DNA of 64,000 bases from Streptomyces niger. Its GTDB lineage: Bacteria > Actinomycetota > Actinomycetes > Streptomycetales > Streptomycetaceae. The translations under genes and the position numbers were made by a program. This document shows, in pieces, positions 8,272 through 17,205 of this stretch (positions are counted from its first letter, which is position 1; the number at the start of each line of letters is the position of its first letter). The notes under the pieces are model-generated. The model ran no database searches. It was given only the letters and a program-made list of their open reading frames with translations, and was not told the DNA's origin. Location: NCBI RefSeq assembly GCF_000718305.1, contig NZ_JOFQ01000010.1:1-64000 (forward strand), read 5' to 3'.

Positions 8272-10553
8272 CAGGGTTCTCCCTTCCTGGAGCCGCGTGC
8301 CCAGCCCTCGCGATAGGCGGTCATCCGGCTACGCGCCTGCTCCGGGGAGACGGCTGGGCTCTCCTCGGGCAGCGTGTCGCGCTCCGCAGGAGGCGGCTCA
8401 CGCAGTCGCGCGGCCAGGCTGTGCTGTCGTATGCGGCGCGGAAGGCCGTCCGGACCGGCGGGCGGGGAGGCAGCAGCCTCGTTCGGCGGTGGCTCCAGTG
8501 CGCGGTCGGCCCGGCGTCCGACATGCGCCCGTACGCGCTCCAGTGGCACGTCGAGGGCCGGCCCGGGGTCGAAGGTGGTGCGTGCCGGGGGCCGGGCCTC
8601 GCGCACGAGGGCGTCCGGCAGCAGAACCACCGCCGTAGTGCCGCCGTACACCGAAGGGCGCAGCACGACGCGTACGTCGTACCGGGAGGCCAGCCGGCTC
8701 ACCACGAAGAGCCCCAGCCGTTCGCCGTCGGGAGGGGCGGTCGCTTCGGTCTGCGCAATACGCTGATTGGCCTCGGCCAGCTCTTCTTCGGCCATGCCGA
8801 GTCCGCGGTCCTCGATCTCCAGTACGTGGCCGGTGCCGACCTGTTCGCCGTGCACCCGCACCTTGGTGTGCGGGGGTGAGAACTGCGCGGCGTTCTCGAT
8901 GAGCTCGGCCAGTAAGTGGGTGAGATCGGCGACCACGTTGCCCGGTACCGCTCCGGTGGGGAGGCGCCGCACTTCGATGCGCGCGTAGTCCTCGATCTCC
9001 GACACCGCGGCCCGCACGACATCAGTGAGCGGTACCGGCGACCGCCAAGCCCGTCCCGGGGCGGCACCGGACAGGATGATCAGGCTCTCCGCGTGTCGTC
9101 GCATACGGGTGGTGAGATGGTCGAGCCGGAAGAGGTCGCCGAGTTCGGCCGGCTCCTGCGAACGGCGCTCCATGCTGTCCAGAAGGGCGAGCTGGCGGTG
9201 GAGGAGTACCTGGTTGCGGCGGGCGAGGTTCACGAAGACGCCGTTGACGCCGTCGGCCAGTCCGGCGCGCTCCACGGCTGCGTCCCGCACTGCCCGGCGC
9301 ACGCTCTCCAGCGCCGCCCGGACCTGGGTGATCTCGTCGGCGGCGGGCGCCTCCCGGGAGTCGTCGTCGGCCTCTTCGGGAGCGTCGTCCTGCCGTCCCG
9401 GGTGGGGTTCTCTCAGCGTCTCGGGAAGTTCACGCCGGGCCATGTCGAGTGCCTCGTCGCGCAGCGTGGTGAGCTCCCCGGTCAGGCCGCGGGCAATCCG
9501 TACGAAGACGATCGAGGAGAGCACCAGCGCCACGAAGCCGAGCCCGAGGGCCGCTCCCGTGAAGGCCGGCACTCCGTACACGTAGGGGCCGTGGTGACGT
9601 GCGGCTCCCGGGGCCACGTCACGCTCGAAGTCGCTCAGGCCGCGCCGTAGAGCCTCGTAAGAGGGCCGCCAGCGGCCATTCGGGGCGGCACGTGCCGCGT
9701 CGCGGCCCGAGGTGGCGGCACTCACCGCGTTCTCCATGGCGCCCACATCGGTGTACGCCCTCCCCCTGGCGATCGTGCGCCAGGCCGCGGCCGCGTCGTG
9801 GGACAGGCCCTCCGTGGCGAGGCGCGCCATGAGGCGCCGTGCCGCCACCGTGCCCGTGAACGACCGTTGCTCTTCTCTGCCGAGCGTTCCCGTGAGGTCG
9901 GCGGCGGTCAGGACGGCGTCTTCCTGGGCGAGCAGTTCGCGGGCCCGGTCCAGTGGCGACGGCGGAAGCGTGCCCGAGGCGCCGCTCAGCGTTGCGTCGA
10001 GGGTGAGAGCCGACGCGACTGCCGAGGTGTATCGCCTGTGGACCTGCTGCCAGGTGAGGGAGCGTTCCGTGGTCTGCCTGCGATCCTGAGACAGCGCGTT
10101 CAGCTCGGTGGCGAGGGCCGTCAGACGGTCCGCCGCGCGGCCCGGAAGTTCGGCGCTCTCCGCGGCCCTGTGTCGATCGTCGCCTCGCAGCCATGCGGCG
10201 GCCCGCGCCGTCTCTCCGGCGCGCCTCGCGAAGACGTCCTCACGGGCCCGAGTGGGGGCTGCCAGGTAGGCGACGGCGGCCCGGCGTTCCTCCTGGAGGG
10301 CGCGCACCACGTGGTGCAGAGGTGTGCGGATCTCGTCATCGATGTGCTGCGCCTGCTGTGCGGCTGACGCGTTCCGTAGGGCGCCGGCCGTCACGGCGCC
10401 CAGGGAGGCGACGAGGGCCACGAGCGGGACCATGAGCAGGCAGACGAGGCGGGCGTGGACCGTACGGGGGCGGAGGGCGCGGCCGCCCCGTTCCGCAAGT
10501 GCGCCGCGCCCGTGCGGGAGCCGGCCGAGGGCGGCGTCGTCCAGGTGTCCCAT
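8271..10553 (-). CDS. NIT-domain sensor histidine kinase-like protein (CvnA-like)
   Basis: 760-residue membrane sensor, the first gene of the conservon. In order: a basic N-terminus, a membrane segment at about residues 35-57, an extracytoplasmic nitrate/nitrite-sensing (NIT) type helical domain, a second membrane segment at about 325-350, a HAMP linker, a helical region with NLARRNQVLLHRQLALLD, and a HATPase_c domain (LIENAAQFSPP N-box; EIEDRGLGM G1 box; LGLFVVSRLA G2 box). CvnA proteins lack the classical phospho-accepting H-box, and I see none here. The C-terminal 100 residues are low-complexity. Downstream genes follow without a gap, so this is the operon head. Confidence 0.9.
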   Translation of the reverse strand: MGHLDDAALGRLPHGRGALAERGGRALRPRTVHARLVCLLMVPLVALVASLGAVTAGALRNASAAQQAQHIDDEIRTPLHHVVRALQEERRAAVAYLAAPTRAREDVFARRAGETARAAAWLRGDDRHRAAESAELPGRAADRLTALATELNALSQDRRQTTERSLTWQQVHRRYTSAVASALTLDATLSGASGTLPPSPLDRARELLAQEDAVLTAADLTGTLGREEQRSFTGTVAARRLMARLATEGLSHDAAAAWRTIARGRAYTDVGAMENAVSAATSGRDAARAAPNGRWRPSYEALRRGLSDFERDVAPGAARHHGPYVYGVPAFTGAALGLGFVALVLSSIVFVRIARGLTGELTTLRDEALDMARRELPETLREPHPGRQDDAPEEADDDSREAPAADEITQVRAALESVRRAVRDAAVERAGLADGVNGVFVNLARRNQVLLHRQLALLDSMERRSQEPAELGDLFRLDHLTTRMRRHAESLIILSGAAPGRAWRSPVPLTDVVRAAVSEIEDYARIEVRRLPTGAVPGNVVADLTHLLAELIENAAQFSPPHTKVRVHGEQVGTGHVLEIEDRGLGMAEEELAEANQRIAQTEATAPPDGERLGLFVVSRLASRYDVRVVLRPSVYGGTTAVVLLPDALVREARPPARTTFDPGPALDVPLERVRAHVGRRADRALEPPPNEAAASPPAGPDGLPRRIRQHSLAARLREPPPAERDTLPEESPAVSPEQARSRMTAYREGWARGSRKGEP

Positions 10554-10735
10554 GGCTCCGGGACGCTAGACCCGTCGGGGCGACACACCGGGCGCGCAGT
10601 CCGGAAGTGCCGCCATTTGGTGGGGCCGTGGCAGCCCCCGATCGCCCCTTGCTCGGTCGTGCGCACCGCACGGATGCTCCGGTCACGGCTCCGGAACGCC
10701 ATGCGGCCCGGTCGATGGGGGATCATGTCGTCACC

Positions 10736-11389
10736 ATGAGCGAATTCAGTGACAGTGCCCGGGCCGAGAGCGGCGGTGCCCCTGCCCGCTCCGGCCACGG
10801 GTCACACGATGTGCGGGAGTTCTTCGGGCAGCGGGCGCGGTGCTGGGACGACCGCTTCCCCGACGACGGGCCGGCGTACGCCGCAGGCGTCGCGGAGCTG
10901 GGCCTTCGGGCGGGCGACCGCGTGTTGGACGCCGGCTGCGGTACGGGGCGGGCGCTTCCCGCGCTGCGTACGGCCGTAGGAGCGTCCGGCGTGGTGTTCG
11001 GGGCGGATCTCACGCCGGAGATGCTGGAAGCGGCTGTACGGGCCGGACGGGACGCCGCGGCGGCCCTGCTGCACGCGGACGTCTCGGCGCTGCCGTTCCG
11101 CGACGCCGCGCTGGATGCCATCTTCGCGGCCGGGTTGATCTCGCACCTGGCGGACCCGGAACGCGACCTCGCCGAACTGGCCAGGGTGGTCCGGCCGGGA
11201 GGACGGCTGGCGCTCTTCCACCCGGTCGGCCGGGCCGCCCTCGCCGCCCGTAAGGGACGCCCGCTCACCCCGGACGACCTGCGTGCGGAACCCAATCTGC
11301 GGCCGTTGCTGGCAGGCAGCGGCTGGGACCTCATCCGGTACGTGGACGAGGACGCGCGCTACCTGGCGCTGGCCGTACGGCAGGGCTGA
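10736..11389 (+). CDS. Class I SAM-dependent methyltransferase
   Basis: 217 residues. The SAM-binding motif I VLDAGCGTG is near residues 60-68, the acidic loop GADLTPEML near 86-94 and motif post-I/II VSALPFRDAALD near 113-124, followed by the usual VVRPGGRLALF. The substrate cannot be inferred. The ATG at 10736 is used; a GGGGGA box lies about 13 bases upstream, a long but usable spacing. It is divergent from the conservon kinase, with a 182-base shared promoter region. Confidence 0.85.
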   Translation: MSEFSDSARAESGGAPARSGHGSHDVREFFGQRARCWDDRFPDDGPAYAAGVAELGLRAGDRVLDAGCGTGRALPALRTAVGASGVVFGADLTPEMLEAAVRAGRDAAAALLHADVSALPFRDAALDAIFAAGLISHLADPERDLAELARVVRPGGRLALFHPVGRAALAARKGRPLTPDDLRAEPNLRPLLAGSGWDLIRYVDEDARYLALAVRQG

Positions 11390-11422
11390 GCGTGCGCCGG
11401 TCCGCCCCATGGTGCACTTCGG

Positions 11423-12388
11423 TCAGGGCGTCGCCGCGCCGCCGGTGTGCGGTACCGGGCATTCTCCGCCGGTGCGCCGCCCCTTGGGGAAGGTGCCGAG
11501 CTCAGCGATGCGGTAGCCGTTCGGGTACCCCTTGATCTCCGGGTTCTGCCGGGCGTAATGCGGTGCGCGGCGCGGCGGCATGAGTCGGACTGCTTTGGCC
11601 CGCAGCCGCAGCGCGCCCCGTACGGCTCCCCGGACCACGGGGTGCGGCCGCTCGTAACGGAAGGCCTCCAGCAGGGCGTCGTCCAACAGTGCCGTGCTGG
11701 CGGCGCGCACCACGGGGGCGAGTGGGCCGTACCAGCCCGCCATCAGGTCGAGCGAGGCGTCCGAGACACGCCTGCCGCCCTCGTCCCACCCGAAGTGCTC
11801 GTGTTCGTAGTCGTCCAGACAGCGCTCGAACTCCTGGAAGGTGCGGGGCAGCTCGCGGATCCCCATGTGCTCGCCGAACCTCCGGTAGTACGCCGCCATC
11901 GCGCGCTTCTCGTGCTCGCACAGCCGCCGCCAGCCGTACTGGTCGATCCAGCGCTTCGGTACGACCACGAACGTGCACAACACATATCGCATGTCGTCAT
12001 TGCTGATGTCGTAGCTGCGATGCATCTGATTGATGCGCCGGATGGCCGTGCGGCCGTCCTCGCTCTCGAAGCCGTACTCGAGCACGGAGTCCAGTAGAAG
12101 CGCGGTGTCGTCGTAGCGTTTCTGCGTACGCTCGGTCAGCTCGGCGGTCTCGTCGAGCAGACGGCCGATGCTGGGCACGGCGTACGTACGGTAGAGGGCG
12201 AGTTCAAGCGCTCTGGTGACGTCCCATGGGAACTCGCGCGTCACAGTGGTGCGGAAGATCCGCAGGTAGTCCTTCTCGGGGTCCAGCCGCTGAATCTCCT
12301 TGAGCAGGTCGTAACGCCCCACGGGAGTACCGTCCCTTTCATCGAGGAAGGTCCAACAGTACGACGACAGGGGAGACTTGAAAGGCAT
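11423..12388 (-). CDS. MpaB-family (DUF2236) oxygenase
   Basis: 321 residues matching the oxygenase MpaB/latex-clearing-protein superfamily, putative heme b-dependent oxygenases. It is mostly helical, with SYDISNDDMRYVLCTFVVVPKRWIDQYGWRRL and GYPNGYRIAELGTFPKG near the C-terminus. The substrate is unknown. The start at 12388 is preceded by a GGTGGAGAG ribosome site. Only 28 bases separate this start from that of the divergent small gene at 12417, so the promoters of both must overlap or lie inside each other's coding regions. Confidence 0.8.
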   Translation of the reverse strand: MPFKSPLSSYCWTFLDERDGTPVGRYDLLKEIQRLDPEKDYLRIFRTTVTREFPWDVTRALELALYRTYAVPSIGRLLDETAELTERTQKRYDDTALLLDSVLEYGFESEDGRTAIRRINQMHRSYDISNDDMRYVLCTFVVVPKRWIDQYGWRRLCEHEKRAMAAYYRRFGEHMGIRELPRTFQEFERCLDDYEHEHFGWDEGGRRVSDASLDLMAGWYGPLAPVVRAASTALLDDALLEAFRYERPHPVVRGAVRGALRLRAKAVRLMPPRRAPHYARQNPEIKGYPNGYRIAELGTFPKGRRTGGECPVPHTGGAATP

Positions 12389-12416
12389 CTCATGCTCTCC
12401 ACCGGATGGGGGAACG

Positions 12417-12728
12417 ATGACCGACCTCCTGCGCAGACTCCGGTCCCGTCTCACCGGGAACGCGTCCGGGCCCAGAGAGCCGCGTCCGGGGCGGGAACCG
12501 GGCAGGAAGGGCCCGCACAACCTCTTCGAGGCGGCGGCCACGCACGTGGCGGCGTGCGCCGAAGGTGACGAGGACCGCGGCGCAGAGGCCGCGGACTGGG
12601 TGTCACCCGAAGCGCTCGCCTTCGGGATCAACGAGCTGGCCTGCCGTGCATTGATCGCACTCGCACGGGAGCGCCGCCAGTCACCGCACGAAGTGGCCAG
12701 GGACCTGCTCAGCCTGCCGGCCGCCTGA
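12417..12728 (+). CDS. Small protein of unknown function
   Basis: 103 residues, not assigned to a family. The N-terminal 45 residues are very basic (LLRRLRSRL, then Arg/Pro/Gly-rich), and the rest is predicted helical with an acidic patch (AEGDEDRGAEAADW) and a C-terminal LALARERRQSPHEVARDLL helix. It has no membrane segment or signal peptide. The start at 12417 follows a clear GGGGGAA ribosome site. It is divergent from the MpaB gene. Confidence 0.65.
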   Translation: MTDLLRRLRSRLTGNASGPREPRPGREPGRKGPHNLFEAAATHVAACAEGDEDRGAEAADWVSPEALAFGINELACRALIALARERRQSPHEVARDLLSLPAA

Positions 12729-12858
12729 GCCGCACCGGCTCCCACCGGTAGCGGGCACCGGGACCGTGACAACCGACTGCCCGGCCAATTAAGGTGCGCC
12801 GACAACGTGATCTGTGTGGTCGGCAGCTTTTCCGGCCGCGAGCGAGTGGGAGGCCCGA

Positions 12859-13671
12859 GTGTCCGCGACGGAGGGCGCCGTCGGCGACGGAAGCGACGCC
12901 GGCGAGGCCGATGACGACCAGTTGTTCGTACTGACGGCTGTGCTGCTGACGCCCGGGCAGTTCCCGAGTGTGCTCGGCGACGACTACCCCGAGGTGTGCG
13001 CCAAGCTGCGCCTGGAGCCGTACCAGGAGGGCTACGGGCTGGTGCTCGGGCAGGACGGCCGAGGTGCACGCTGGACCGTCGCGACGGAGGACGTCACCCT
13101 GGTCGCCTGCGCGATAGCCGCCTGGGACTGCGGTATGGAGTACGACCTCTCCCCCGACGAGAACAGCATCGTCGCCGCCCTGCCGGGCTGGCCGCTCGCG
13201 CTGGCGGTGGCGGCGCCCGGGGTGCCGGCGCCGCACGACCCGGCGCCGGAGGAGGGCGATCCGGAGCCCCTGACGCCGCCGGACGCGCTGGAGTGGGGGC
13301 CGGCCCAACGACGCCTCGGCGCGGACGAGATCGCCCTGCAGTGGGCGGCGTGGCGCGAGCAGGTCGACGGCGAGGTCACCTTCGTCGCGCCCGGTATGAA
13401 GCCGCACCCGGGAGTGCGCCGGGTGCTGGACGAGGCACGGGCGTACGTGGAGCAGCCTCCGCCGCCGGGGCGGGTGCGCTCGTCGTTCGCCGCCGGTGAG
13501 GCCCGCACGCTGCGGGTGGACGGGCCGGGCTGGAGCATGGTCGCGCGAACCGACGACATCGCCTTCGTGCTGCTGGACGACGAACCGGGCGAGGTCCTGC
13601 CGGTGGGCCGCGGGCCGGAGCTCCCGACGCTGCTGCAGTCGCTGGAGGCGATGGCGGCGCGGCCGGCTTGA
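12859..13671 (+). CDS. Conserved-looking protein of unknown function
   Basis: 270 residues, acidic, soluble and without a recognised domain. It shows a folded N-terminal part (LFVLTAVLLTPGQFPSVLGDDYPEVCAKL), a Pro/Glu-rich linker around residues 140-160, and a C-terminal part with WSMVARTDDIAFVLLDDEPGEVLPV. The GTG at 12859 is chosen because GGGAGG lies upstream at the right distance. It sits 130 bases after the small gene at 12417-12728. Confidence 0.65.
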   Translation: MSATEGAVGDGSDAGEADDDQLFVLTAVLLTPGQFPSVLGDDYPEVCAKLRLEPYQEGYGLVLGQDGRGARWTVATEDVTLVACAIAAWDCGMEYDLSPDENSIVAALPGWPLALAVAAPGVPAPHDPAPEEGDPEPLTPPDALEWGPAQRRLGADEIALQWAAWREQVDGEVTFVAPGMKPHPGVRRVLDEARAYVEQPPPPGRVRSSFAAGEARTLRVDGPGWSMVARTDDIAFVLLDDEPGEVLPVGRGPELPTLLQSLEAMAARPA

Positions 13672-13863
13672 GCGCGGCTCTGCGCACTGCATCGGCTCAT
13701 CCTTCGACGGGCCACGGGCCGCGCCCCGGCCTCGCGGTCCGCACGCGCTGCCGTGGCCGGCCGGCGATGGCGCCTGTCATCGCCGGGCACCGGGCCACGG
13801 ACGGTCAGGCCGCCCGAGCTCGGCACCCGGGCGCCCGGCCTGCCACCACGGCGCCCGCGGCGT

Positions 13864-14046
13864 TCAGCGGCCCAGCTCCTTGCGGGTGACGCGGCGCAGC
13901 CGCCGCCGCTGCGAGGGATCCAGCGTCAGATAGGCGATCGCCGGCACCCCGATCATGACCAGCAACGCCGCCCAGAACGGCAGCAGCCACAGCAGGATCA
14001 CGCCTGCCGCCACACCACCGACGGCGACCTTCGCACGAGTGGACAT
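13864..14046 (-). CDS. Small two-helix membrane protein
   Basis: 60 residues: a short basic start (MSTRAKVAVGG), two adjacent hydrophobic segments at about residues 8-22 and 24-41, and a strongly basic cytoplasmic tail (QRRRLRRVTRKELGR). Small proteins of this kind are common in Streptomyces; the function is unknown. An AAAGG ribosome site lies about 10 bases upstream of 14046. The 190 bases between it and the preceding gene hold nothing recognisable. Confidence 0.6.
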   Translation of the reverse strand: MSTRAKVAVGGVAAGVILLWLLPFWAALLVMIGVPAIAYLTLDPSQRRRLRRVTRKELGR

Positions 14047-14193
14047 CCTTCACGACCTTTCCGCGGCGGATGCCGCGTCCGTTGTCTTCCATTGAACGCC
14101 GGATCGGCGCCGGGGGTTCCACGCAAGCACGGATGGTGCTGTACCCTCGGCCGCTCCGAAGGCAGGTAGTCAAACTTGAGGAGTCGACGGCCC

Positions 14194-17100
14194 GTGCCAG
14201 TTCTTCCCGCGATCGGCCCCGACCGGATCGCCGGCCTCGCCCGGTGCGCCGCCGTGTACGTGCCAGGTGATCCGCCGCGTACGGGGCGGATCGCCTTCTG
14301 GCGGCCGGACGGCGAACCGCTGTCCGACGACTTCGCGCCGGCCACCGCGACCGTCGAGGAACTGACCGTCGCCCTCCCGATCGAAGACGGCCAGGTCGTC
14401 CCCCGTGAGGTGCCCGCCGTGCTGCTGACCGTCGACGCCGCGCTCCCCGTACTCACCCGGGCCCGCGCCTCCCGTACTGCGCACCCGGCCGCGGCCTTCT
14501 GGGGCGCCGCCTCCCTGATCGCGTTGCACCTGGTGGCACGCGGCAAGCTGCTTCCGGGGCTGAGCCGGAGCGACCGCGACGCCTGGCGGTGCGGCCCCCT
14601 CGAGCCGTCCGACCTGGCCCGCATACGGGAACTGGCGGCCGTGATGCCCCCGTACGCGCATGCCACGCCGCTCCCCGGGAGCGATCCGGTGCGGCTGCCC
14701 GGCCCGGAGCGGCTGCTGCGCTCGTTCCTGGACGCCGTGGCCGATGGGCTGCCGCGCTCGCCCGCGGCCGAGATCGCCGCGGGCGGACCGGCCTACGCGG
14801 CGTTCCTTCCCCAGCACATCCCCGAGCAGCGGACCTGGGCGGCCGATGTGGCGGCGGGGCACGACACCGGGGTGCGCCTGTCCCTCCGGATCGAGGTCTG
14901 CGGACTGGGGGACCTTGCGGACGACAGTGGTGCGGCGGCGCCCGCCGAGGCCTGTGAGGGGCTCTCCGGCGACCACGCAGAGGGCTCGCCCGGCACCGCA
15001 GCGGGTTCTCCCGCCGGTTCTTCCGTCCACCCCCGCTTCACCGCCGTGCTCCAGCTGCACAGCCTGACCGACCCGACGCTGGTCGCCGAGGTCTCCGAGG
15101 TGTGGGCCGGTGACTCTCCGACGGGGCGCGCCTTCGGAGCACGCGCTCGTACGGACACACTGCTGACGCTGCGGCGCGCGGCCTCGGCATGGGCACCGCT
15201 GTCGCCGCTGCTGTCCGCCGCCGTACCGGATGCCTTGGAGCTCGCCGAGGAGGAGATCGGCGAGCTCCTCGGCCCCGGTGCGCGGGCGCTCGCCACTGCC
15301 GGGGTCCAGGTGCACTGGCCCAAGAAGCTCGCCCGAGGTCTCACCACACGTGCCGTCGTGGGTCCGCCGGACGATGCGGACTTCACAGGTTCAGCGCCGG
15401 ACCGCACGGAGTCCGCGCTGCCGTCCCTGCTGTCGGCCGATGCACTGCTGTCGTTCAGCTGGCGGTTCGCCGTCGGGGAGCACGAGCTGAGCCGGGCCGA
15501 GATGGACCGGCTGGCGGAGGCCGGGCGCCCCCTCATACGGCTGCAGGACCAGTGGGTGCTCGTCGCCCCCGAAGCGCTGCGTGCCGCGCACGAGAGGAGG
15601 GACCGGAAGGTCACCCCCATGGATGCGCTGGGCGCGGCGCTCACGGGGACGGTCGACAGTGAGGAAGGCGAGCACCTGGAGGTGCAGGCGACCGGTGCGC
15701 TGCGGGAGTTGCGCGACCGGATCGCCGACGCGGAGGGCGTCGGGGACGGCATGCCCGCGCAGCCCGCCGCGTTGGCCGCGACACTGCGCGACTACCAGCT
15801 GCGCGGGCTGGGCTGGCTGCACCGAATGACATCGCTCGGTCTCGGGTGCTGCCTGGCCGACGACATGGGACTGGGCAAGACGATCACACTGATCGCGCTC
15901 CACCTGCACCGGCAAGCCGACGCGGCAGCCGCGGGCCCGACGCTGGTGGTGTGCCCGACCTCGCTGATGGGCAACTGGCAACGCGAAGTCGCGAAATTCG
16001 CCCCCGGGACACCCGTGCGCCGATTCCACGCAGGGCAGCGCGACCTTTCGGACCTGGCCGACGGCGAGTTCGTGCTCACCACGTACGGCACCATGCGGGT
16101 GGACGCCGGGAAGCTTGCCGGCGTGGACTGGGGCATGGTCGTGACCGACGAGGCCCAGCACGTGAAGAACCCGTTCTCCGCGACCGCGCGGCAGTTGCGG
16201 ACGCTACCGGCCCGCGCCCGGGTCGCCCTGACCGGCACCCCGGTGGAGAACAACCTCTCCGAGCTGTGGGCGATCCTCGACTGGACCACGCCGGGCCTCC
16301 TCGGGCCCCTGAGCCGCTTCCGCACGCGATACGCCCTGGCCGTCGAGGGCGGGACCGATCCGGCGGCTGCCGAGCGGCTGGCCCGGCTCGTGCGGCCGTT
16401 CCTGCTGCGTCGCCGCAAGACCGACCCGGGCATCGCGCCCGAGCTGCCGCCCAAGACCGAGACCGACCGCGCGGTGGCGCTCACCGCGGAACAGGCCGGA
16501 CTGTACGAAGCAGTGGTGCGCGAGGGACTGGCCGACATCGCCGGAACCGACGGGCTCGCCCGCCGCGGCCTGGTCGTCAAGCTGCTCACCTCGCTGAAGC
16601 AGATCTGCAACCATCCCGCGCAGTACCTCAAGGAGGACGACGCCGACGGGCAGCACACACGGCGGTTCGCCGAGCGCTCGGGCAAGGTCGAGCTGCTGGA
16701 CGAACTTCTGGACACACTGCTCGCCGAAGGGGCGAGCGTGCTGGTCTTCACCCAGTACGTCCGCATGGCGCGCCTCCTGGAAGAGCACTTGGCGATGCGC
16801 GGTGTGGCCGCTCAGCTGCTGCACGGCGGCACTCCCGTCGCCCGGCGGGACGACATGGTGCGCCGCTTCCAGGACGGCGACGTCCCGGTCTTCCTGCTGT
16901 CCCTGAAGGCGGCGGGCACCGGGTTGAACCTCACCCGGGCCTCGCACGTCGTGCACTTCGACCGCTGGTGGAACCCCGCCGTGGAAGCGCAGGCCACCGA
17001 CCGCGCCCATCGGATGGGGCAGACCCAGCCGGTGCAGGTGCACCGCATGATCACCGAGGGCACGGTGGAGGACCGGATCGCCGACATGCTCGCCCGTAAG

Positions 17101-17205
17101 CAGCGCCTCGCGGACGCGGTACTGGGGGCGGGTGAGGCCGCACTCACCGAACTGACCGACGCGGAACTGGCGGAGCTGGTGGAGCTCCGAGGGGGCGACC
17201 GATGA
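14194..17205 (+). CDS. SNF2-family DEAD/DEAH-box ATPase
   Basis: 1003-residue Swi2/Snf2-type double-stranded-DNA translocase. The N-terminal 500 residues form the SNF2-associated region seen in bacterial members. The motor then shows motif I DDMGLGKT near 556-563, motif II DEAQH near 652-656, motif III LTGTPVEN, and the C-terminal lobe SLKAAGTGLNL, DRWWNPAVEAQATDRAHRMGQ near 922-942. The GTG at 14194 is chosen over an upstream TTG because GAGGAG lies 10 bases before it. Its stop overlaps the start of the SWIM-domain gene (ATGA), so the two are translationally coupled and probably act together on DNA. Confidence 0.9.
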   Translation: MPVLPAIGPDRIAGLARCAAVYVPGDPPRTGRIAFWRPDGEPLSDDFAPATATVEELTVALPIEDGQVVPREVPAVLLTVDAALPVLTRARASRTAHPAAAFWGAASLIALHLVARGKLLPGLSRSDRDAWRCGPLEPSDLARIRELAAVMPPYAHATPLPGSDPVRLPGPERLLRSFLDAVADGLPRSPAAEIAAGGPAYAAFLPQHIPEQRTWAADVAAGHDTGVRLSLRIEVCGLGDLADDSGAAAPAEACEGLSGDHAEGSPGTAAGSPAGSSVHPRFTAVLQLHSLTDPTLVAEVSEVWAGDSPTGRAFGARARTDTLLTLRRAASAWAPLSPLLSAAVPDALELAEEEIGELLGPGARALATAGVQVHWPKKLARGLTTRAVVGPPDDADFTGSAPDRTESALPSLLSADALLSFSWRFAVGEHELSRAEMDRLAEAGRPLIRLQDQWVLVAPEALRAAHERRDRKVTPMDALGAALTGTVDSEEGEHLEVQATGALRELRDRIADAEGVGDGMPAQPAALAATLRDYQLRGLGWLHRMTSLGLGCCLADDMGLGKTITLIALHLHRQADAAAAGPTLVVCPTSLMGNWQREVAKFAPGTPVRRFHAGQRDLSDLADGEFVLTTYGTMRVDAGKLAGVDWGMVVTDEAQHVKNPFSATARQLRTLPARARVALTGTPVENNLSELWAILDWTTPGLLGPLSRFRTRYALAVEGGTDPAAAERLARLVRPFLLRRRKTDPGIAPELPPKTETDRAVALTAEQAGLYEAVVREGLADIAGTDGLARRGLVVKLLTSLKQICNHPAQYLKEDDADGQHTRRFAERSGKVELLDELLDTLLAEGASVLVFTQYVRMARLLEEHLAMRGVAAQLLHGGTPVARRDDMVRRFQDGDVPVFLLSLKAAGTGLNLTRASHVVHFDRWWNPAVEAQATDRAHRMGQTQPVQVHRMITEGTVEDRIADMLARKQRLADAVLGAGEAALTELTDAELAELVELRGGDR

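Noticed and set aside
8271..10553. Classical histidine kinase with a response regulator partner
   Set aside because: No response regulator gene is adjacent and no H-box is seen; the operon layout is that of a conservon.
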